Positions 7,231 through 11,057 of a DNA stretch of 11,057 bases are shown piece after piece. The position numbers and the translations under genes were made by a program. This DNA comes from JBKHBQ01 sp046542305 (lineage in GTDB: Bacteria; Bacteroidota; Bacteroidia; Bacteroidales; 4484-276). The notes under the pieces are model-generated. The model searched no databases, was not told the origin of the DNA, and saw only the letters and a list, made by a program, of their open reading frames with translations. Positions within the stretch are counted from its first letter, which is position 1. The number at the start of each line of letters is the position of its first letter. The DNA lies in contig JBKHBQ010000129.1 of NCBI GenBank assembly GCA_046542305.1, forward strand, positions 1-11,057, given 5' to 3'.

Positions 7231-7242
7231 TGCCAACTTTTG
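7223..7242. repeat. Hairpin repeat between murA and the TlpA-like gene
   Basis: CAAAAGT (7223-7229) and ACTTTTG (7236-7242) form a perfect 7-bp inverted repeat with a 6-base loop, eight bases after the murA stop. On the minus strand it is followed by TTTTATTTG, so it resembles a weak, AT-rich intrinsic terminator for murA, while its distal arm is also part of the exact -7 box of the next gene. Confidence 0.45.
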
Positions 7243-7250
7243 ATCAGTGG

Positions 7251-8555
7251 TCAGATGCGGTTGATGTCGGCGCCGATGGCTTTAAGCCTTCCATCGATGT
7301 TCTGGTATCCGCGGTCGATCTGATCGATGTTGTCGATGATGCTTTTTCCTTCTGCCGAAAGTGCGGCGATAAGCAGCGCCACGCCCGCACGAATATCTGG
7401 CGAGCTCATGCGTATGCCGCGCAGCTTGTACTTGCGGTCGAGCCCGATCACGGTGGCGCGGTGCGGGTCGCAAAGGATAATTTGTGCGCCCATATCAATG
7501 AGTTTATCCACGAAAAACAGGCGGCTTTCAAACATTTTCTGATGGATAAGCACGCTGCCTTTTGCCTGAATGGCTACCACCAGCGCAATGCTGATCAGGT
7601 CCGGCGTAAATCCAGGCCAGGGAGCGTCGGCAATGGTAAGGATTGAGCCGTCCATGAAAGTTTCTACCTGATAGGATTCCTGCTCGGGAATATACAGATC
7701 GCCGTCGCTGGAGTCGATCTTTATGCCGAGACGCCTGAAAACCTCAGGAATGTTTCCGAGGTCGCCGGTATTTACATTTTTGATGGTGATCTGTGATTGC
7801 GTCATCGCGGCCAGCCCGATAAAGCTTCCCACCTCGATCATGTCGGGTAGCAGTCGGTGTTCGCAGCCCGACAGGCTCTCCACGCCTTCGATGGTAAGCA
7901 GGTTGGAGCCGATTCCCGCGATTTTTGCTCCCATGCGGTTGAGCATCTTACAAAGCTGAACCACATACGGCTCGCAGGCGGCATTGAAGATGGTGGTGGT
8001 GCCTATGGCCATGGTGGCGGCCATCACGATGTTGGCGGTGCCGGTCACCGAAGCTTCGTCAAGCAGCATATAGGTGCCCCTTAGTTGGGAGGCATCCACA
8101 CGGTAAAAATTCTCGTGGAAATCATATTCGAATTTCGCGCCGAGGTTTTGCAATCCGGTAAAATGGGTGTCGAGCCTTCTTCTGCCAATCTTATCGCCAC
8201 CGGGCTGTGGAATGAATCCTTTTCCAAACCTTGTGAGCAGTGGTCCCACAATCATAATGGAACCGCGAAGTTCTGCACTTTTCTTCCTGAAGATGTCGGA
8301 ACGCAGAAAATCCAGGTCGATGTCGGCAGCTTTAAAGCTGTAATCGCTTTCGCCTTCTTTAGCGATTTCCACACCAAGTCCTTTCAGCAGATCGATGAGT
8401 TTGATCACATCGATGATAGCGGGAATGTTCCTGATGGTAATTTTTTGGTCGGTGAGCAGGGTGGCACATATTACCTGGAGGGCTTCATTTTTGGCTCCCT
8501 GGGGTATGATCTCACCGCTAAGTTTTTTTCCGCCGCAGATTTCAAACGAGCCCAT
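7251..8555 (-). CDS. murA: UDP-N-acetylglucosamine 1-carboxyvinyltransferase MurA (Asp-type active site)
   Basis: MurA transfers enolpyruvate from PEP to UDP-GlcNAc, the first committed step of peptidoglycan synthesis, in the cytoplasm. Its 434 residues cover the full double-domain EPT fold. Aligned by eye with E. coli MurA, the catalytic residues are present: Lys22/Asn23 (GAKNEAL), Arg97, Arg126, Asp319 (PGFTPDL, the E. coli Asp305 position), Arg345 (FESRL) and Arg389 (the Arg397 position). The C-terminus IDQIDRGYQNIDGRLKAIGA is also typical. The striking difference is the active-site loop PGGDKIG (118-124), where Asp121 replaces the Cys115 that acts as proton donor and is alkylated by fosfomycin. 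The codon is GAT (8195-8193). Asp at this position is known in other active, fosfomycin-insensitive MurAs such as that of Mycobacterium tuberculosis, so this enzyme is probably functional. It follows the DUF4290 gene after 27 bases, so the two look like one operon. Confidence 0.97.
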   Translation of the reverse strand: MGSFEICGGKKLSGEIIPQGAKNEALQVICATLLTDQKITIRNIPAIIDVIKLIDLLKGLGVEIAKEGESDYSFKAADIDLDFLRSDIFRKKSAELRGSIMIVGPLLTRFGKGFIPQPGGDKIGRRRLDTHFTGLQNLGAKFEYDFHENFYRVDASQLRGTYMLLDEASVTGTANIVMAATMAIGTTTIFNAACEPYVVQLCKMLNRMGAKIAGIGSNLLTIEGVESLSGCEHRLLPDMIEVGSFIGLAAMTQSQITIKNVNTGDLGNIPEVFRRLGIKIDSSDGDLYIPEQESYQVETFMDGSILTIADAPWPGFTPDLISIALVVAIQAKGSVLIHQKMFESRLFFVDKLIDMGAQIILCDPHRATVIGLDRKYKLRGIRMSSPDIRAGVALLIAALSAEGKSIIDNIDQIDRGYQNIDGRLKAIGADINRI

Positions 8556-8582
8556 GCGATGGTATTTACTGGTTTATAAAAA

Positions 8583-9200
8583 TTAATTTTTTCTCCGGCG
8601 GCCCTGGCCTTTCTGCTGTTTTGCCGGTTTTTTCTTCACATTGCGGCCGAGGATCTCGTGGGTGGCATTCAATTGCTCGTCTACGGGAATGTGCAGGTTG
8701 TCGCGTGAAAGTTCCCTGAGATGCTGCGCAATTAATGTGTCGTCCACCGAGTCGCGGTTCCAGGTCAGGTATGCCTTTTTCATATTGTTGGCGATATTCA
8801 CGATAAGTGCATCCTTTTCAGGGCCATCGGGCATCTCCACGGCTTTCTCGATGATCATCTGGATATTCCGGCCATAATAATTATAGCGGACGGCACCTCG
8901 CGGATAGCCGAGCCTGCGGGGGGATTTGGTTAAAACTTCCCTGTCGGGAACGGGAAAGGGCGAATCCACATCCAGTTCGAAATCGGCCATAATGTGCAGG
9001 TGATCCCACAATTTGTGCCGGAGGTCCGTGGTATCTTTAATTTGTGGTGAATGGATCTGCGCCATAATGTCTACCAGCACGTGCGCCATTTGTGTGCGCT
9101 TGTGGCGGTCTTCCATGGTTGTGGCCAGTCTGACCATCTTTTGCAGGTTTCTGCCGTATTCCGGAATCAGGAGCTTGTCCCGCTGTGAATTATATTCCAT
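8583..9200 (-). CDS. DUF4290 family protein encoded next to murA
   Basis: This 205-residue soluble protein is recognised as DUF4290, a Bacteroidota-restricted family with no assigned function. The hallmark N-terminus MEYNSQRDKLLIPEYGRNLQ and the motif RRLGYPRGAVRYNYYGRNIQ (about 95-114) are present. It looks mostly helical. The two YGRN-containing stretches (15-18 and 108-111) suggest an internal duplication. There is no signal peptide or membrane segment. The last 20 or so residues (KKKPAKQQKGQGRRRKN) form a strongly basic tail that could bind nucleic acid or acidic partners. It carries an apparent promoter 94 bases upstream and ends 27 bases before murA. This pairing is, from memory, widely conserved in the phylum and hints at a link to cell-wall synthesis, but that is inference from position only. 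Confidence 0.9.
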   Translation of the reverse strand: MEYNSQRDKLLIPEYGRNLQKMVRLATTMEDRHKRTQMAHVLVDIMAQIHSPQIKDTTDLRHKLWDHLHIMADFELDVDSPFPVPDREVLTKSPRRLGYPRGAVRYNYYGRNIQMIIEKAVEMPDGPEKDALIVNIANNMKKAYLTWNRDSVDDTLIAQHLRELSRDNLHIPVDEQLNATHEILGRNVKKKPAKQQKGQGRRRKN

Positions 9201-9294
9201 AAAATATTATTTTCTTCCTGAGAAGGATTATTAAATTTCTGCTGATTAATATGAGGGATTAATTCATTAACAAACAAATGCAGCGATTATTTTG

Positions 9295-9302
9295 CAAATG
9301 TA
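9295..9302 (-). promoter_or_regulatory. -7 promoter box of the DUF4290-murA operon
   Basis: On the minus strand TACATTTG matches TAnnTTTG exactly, between the prfA stop and the DUF4290 start, 94 bases before that start. The transcript would carry a leader of roughly 85-90 bases. A perfect 10-bp palindrome GCAAATTTGC (9303-9312) abuts it on the upstream side. I see no clear -33 box. Confidence 0.55.
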
Positions 9303-9312
9303 GCAAATTTGC
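9303..9312. repeat. 10-bp palindrome beside the DUF4290-murA promoter
   Basis: GCAAATTTGC is a perfect palindrome lying six bases after the prfA stop and directly upstream of the -7 box. Its GCAAAT half-site is also found in the dyad upstream of grpE. It has no T-tract, so it is not an intrinsic terminator. Confidence 0.3.
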
Positions 9313-9318
9313 CTTTGG

Positions 9319-10395
9319 TCAGGAGGTTTCCACTTCCGCTTTCAGACGTTCAGCATTTTCTGCCAATTGCAACTGATCGATAATTTCCTGGATATCCCCA
9401 TCCATGATGGGTTGCAGGTTGTACATGGTAAGGTTGATCCGGTGGTCGGTCATCCTTCCCTGGGGATAGTTGTAAGTGCGGATCTTTGCTGAACGGTCGC
9501 CGGTGGAAACCATTGTTTTGCGCTTGGACGAAATGTCGTCGAGATGTTTCTGGAATTCCACCTCGAAAATTCTCGTTCTCAATACCGAAAGTGCTTTCTG
9601 GTAGTTTTTGATCTGTGATTTCTGGTCCTGGCAGGTGGCAACGATCCCCGTAGGGATGTGGGTAAGGCGTACTGCCGAATAGGTGGTATTTACCGACTGG
9701 CCGCCCGGGCCGGATGAACAGAACAGATCTTTGCGAATGTCGTTGGGTTTGAGCTCGATGTCGAATTCGTCGGCTTCGGGAAGCACCACCACGGAGGCGG
9801 CAGATGTATGCACGCGACCCTGTGTTTCGGTCTGTGGGACACGCTGAACACGATGTACGCCCGATTCGTATTTCAACTGGCCATAAACATTATCACCTTT
9901 TACATTAAAGATGATTTCCTTAAAGCCGCCAACGGTACCTTCGGTTACATCCACACCTTCGATGGTCCAGTTTTTCGATTCGCAGTATTTAGTGTACATA
10001 CGATACAGGTCGCCGGCAAAAATGCTGGCTTCATCGCCGCCGGTGCCGGCACGGATCTCTACGATGGCGTTTTTGCTGTCTTCGGGATCGGCAGGGATCA
10101 GCATCAGGCGGATTTCCTCTTCCAATTCTTGCTGCCGCCCGGTGAGTTCTGCAAGTTCTTCCTTGGCCAGCGCCTTGAAATCTTCATCCTTTTCATTTTT
10201 CAACACGTCCCTGGCAGAATTGATGTCACTGCTGATCTTCTTTAATTCGTCATATCCTTTTATAATCGGTTGAAGGTCTTTATAATCTTTATTCAGCCTG
10301 ATGAATTTTTTCATGTCCGAAATCACTGCCGGATCGTTCATCTGCTGTTCAATGTCTTTCCATCTTTTCTTGATTGCTTCGAGTTTTTCAAGCAT
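9319..10395 (-). CDS. prfA: Peptide chain release factor 1 (RF1)
   Basis: RF1 recognises UAA and UAG in the ribosomal A site and triggers peptide release. The protein has 358 residues with the start at 10395. Domain 1 is helical (1-about 100). The codon-recognition tripeptide PQT (187-189, in HRVQRVPQTETQGR) has the P-x-T form of RF1, not the SPF of RF2. The catalytic GGQ is at 231-233 (SSGPGGQSVNTT), where Gln233 is the residue normally methylated by PrmC. An in-frame ATG at 10428 would add 11 residues, but it lies upstream of an exact -7 promoter box (10418-10425), so an mRNA from that promoter could not contain it, and MLEKLEAIKKRW is the usual family start. There is no programmed frameshift, which belongs to RF2. 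Its stop is 118 bases before DUF4290. Confidence 0.96.
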   Translation of the reverse strand: MLEKLEAIKKRWKDIEQQMNDPAVISDMKKFIRLNKDYKDLQPIIKGYDELKKISSDINSARDVLKNEKDEDFKALAKEELAELTGRQQELEEEIRLMLIPADPEDSKNAIVEIRAGTGGDEASIFAGDLYRMYTKYCESKNWTIEGVDVTEGTVGGFKEIIFNVKGDNVYGQLKYESGVHRVQRVPQTETQGRVHTSAASVVVLPEADEFDIELKPNDIRKDLFCSSGPGGQSVNTTYSAVRLTHIPTGIVATCQDQKSQIKNYQKALSVLRTRIFEVEFQKHLDDISSKRKTMVSTGDRSAKIRTYNYPQGRMTDHRINLTMYNLQPIMDGDIQEIIDQLQLAENAERLKAEVETS

Positions 10396-10401
10396 ATAAA
10401 A

Positions 10402-10414
10402 TCCAAATTTTGGA
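10402..10414. repeat. 13-bp perfect dyad in the prfA leader
   Basis: TCCAAA-T-TTTGGA is a perfect odd palindrome between the prfA -7 box and the start codon, which makes it part of the very short leader or of the start-site region. It could be an operator or an RNA hairpin near the ribosome site. Its short length means chance is possible. Confidence 0.3.
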
Positions 10415-10417
10415 GTG

Positions 10418-10425
10418 CAAAGATA
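10418..10425 (-). promoter_or_regulatory. -7 promoter box of prfA
   Basis: On the minus strand TATCTTTG matches the Bacteroidota -7 consensus TAnnTTTG exactly, 22 bases before the chosen prfA start codon and inside the gap after the NfeD gene. No clear -33 box is seen at the usual spacing. Its position decides between the two possible prfA starts in favour of the downstream one. Confidence 0.65.
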
Positions 10426-10505
10426 CAAATAAAATACATGCCGTCGATGGCTTGTTTGTTATTGAAAGATAATGTGTTGCGGAGCCAGTGGAAAAGAAAG
10501 CCCGT

Positions 10506-11057
10506 TTATGAAATTTTCCTTACAAACAACTGTGTGTTGCTGTAGCGGGTTACCCTGATCTTTTCATCCCTTTCGATGAAGCCGGATTCGGCTGTGGCGT
10601 CGTAGATTTCGTCATCTATAAGGATCTTTCCTGAAGGCCTGAGCACGGTCCTGGCGGTGCCTTCCTTGCCGATCATCTGGGTGTAGGTAGCCACGGCTGA
10701 GGTGTAGCCTTCGGTTTTATCCTGAATGGTGGCCAGGGCAAGTTCGCCAAAGGTGGTGGTTGTAAACAGACGTTTGCTTACCCAAAACGAGAGGATCAGC
10801 GAGGTAAAGGCGGCAATCACCACCACAAACAAGGCCGAGACCAGTTCGCCGAAAGGAAAGCTTTTGTACTCAAAGCCAAAATTATCGACCATACTCAGCG
10901 CCAGGCCTGCAATTACCATCGTGATACCCAGTATTCCCGCCACCCCGAATCCCGGAATGGCAAAAATCTCTACGGCAATCAGAACAAGACCTACAACGAA
11001 AATGATGATTTCCCAATTGGCGGCAAGCCCTTCGATGTACAGCGGCATAAAATATAG
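10506..11057 (-). CDS. NfeD-family membrane protein, C-terminal part (5' end beyond window)
   Basis: The last 183 residues of an NfeD-type protein are visible. Three TM segments (NWEIIIFVVGLVLIAVEIFAI, a Gly-rich PGFGVAGILGITMVIAGLAL segment, and one around ALFVVVIAAFTSLILSFWV) are followed by a soluble beta-rich OB-fold domain (about the last 75 residues, GKEGTARTVLRPSGKILIDDE). An ATG at 11048 could be taken as the start, but the frame stays open upstream to the edge as Leu-Tyr-Phe, and LYFMPLYIEGLAANWEI resembles the interior of long-form NfeD proteins of Bacteroidota. In these a ClpP-like serine protease domain precedes these TM segments. I therefore read it as a truncated long NfeD (membrane quality control), not a complete 180-residue short form. 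The protease domain itself is not in view. Confidence 0.88.
   Translation of the reverse strand, partial: LYFMPLYIEGLAANWEIIIFVVGLVLIAVEIFAIPGFGVAGILGITMVIAGLALSMVDNFGFEYKSFPFGELVSALFVVVIAAFTSLILSFWVSKRLFTTTTFGELALATIQDKTEGYTSAVATYTQMIGKEGTARTVLRPSGKILIDDEIYDATAESGFIERDEKIRVTRYSNTQLFVRKIS

Noticed and set aside
7191..7250. Possible small gene or RNA between murA and the TlpA-like gene
   Set aside because: Only 60 bases, accounted for by a promoter box and hairpin; no open frame or RNA gene signature.
8085..8579. Plus-strand open frame opposite the murA 5' end
   Set aside because: Antisense shadow with no start context or motif; murA is complete on the minus strand.
10396..10428. Upstream ATG that would lengthen RF1 by 11 residues
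   Set aside because: It lies upstream of the exact -7 box, so a transcript from that promoter could not encode it, and homologues start at the downstream Met.

Overview
The window is a compact, gene-dense stretch of a Bacteroidota chromosome, most likely Bacteroidales/Marinilabiliales. The evidence is a DUF4290 gene directly ahead of murA, a long-form NfeD protein ahead of prfA, Bacteroidota-type protein sequences throughout, few Shine-Dalgarno sites, and three exact copies of the Bacteroidota -7 promoter box (TAnnTTTG) in intergenic gaps. All nine genes lie on the minus strand, so they are transcribed from high to low coordinates. I found no tRNA, rRNA, insertion sequence, CRISPR array, prophage or other sign of recent transfer.

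In transcription order: (1) the C-terminal end of a membrane NfeD-family protein whose start lies beyond the right edge; (2) prfA, release factor 1, behind its own promoter; (3) a DUF4290 gene and murA, an apparent two-gene operon with its own promoter; (4) a secreted TlpA-like thioredoxin-fold protein with its own promoter; (5) grpE-dnaJ, the co-chaperone pair for DnaK, closed by a strong intrinsic terminator; (6) an ABC ATPase and its permease, translationally coupled by an ATGA overlap; (7) prmA, the ribosomal protein L11 methyltransferase; (8) the N-terminal 475 residues of a large unrecognised exported protein that runs off the left edge. No stretch over 300 bases lacks a gene; the longest gap is about 120 bases.

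Most of the content is housekeeping: translation (prfA, prmA), peptidoglycan synthesis (murA), protein folding (grpE-dnaJ, TlpA-like) and membrane export or quality control (ABC pair, NfeD). I see no undescribed multi-gene system. Points worth a second look are: MurA with Asp in place of the catalytic, fosfomycin-reactive Cys; the uncharacterised DUF4290 protein paired with murA; the large exported protein at the left edge; the dnaJ terminator ending 17 bases before the ABC operon start codon; and short perfect dyads on or beside the promoter boxes.
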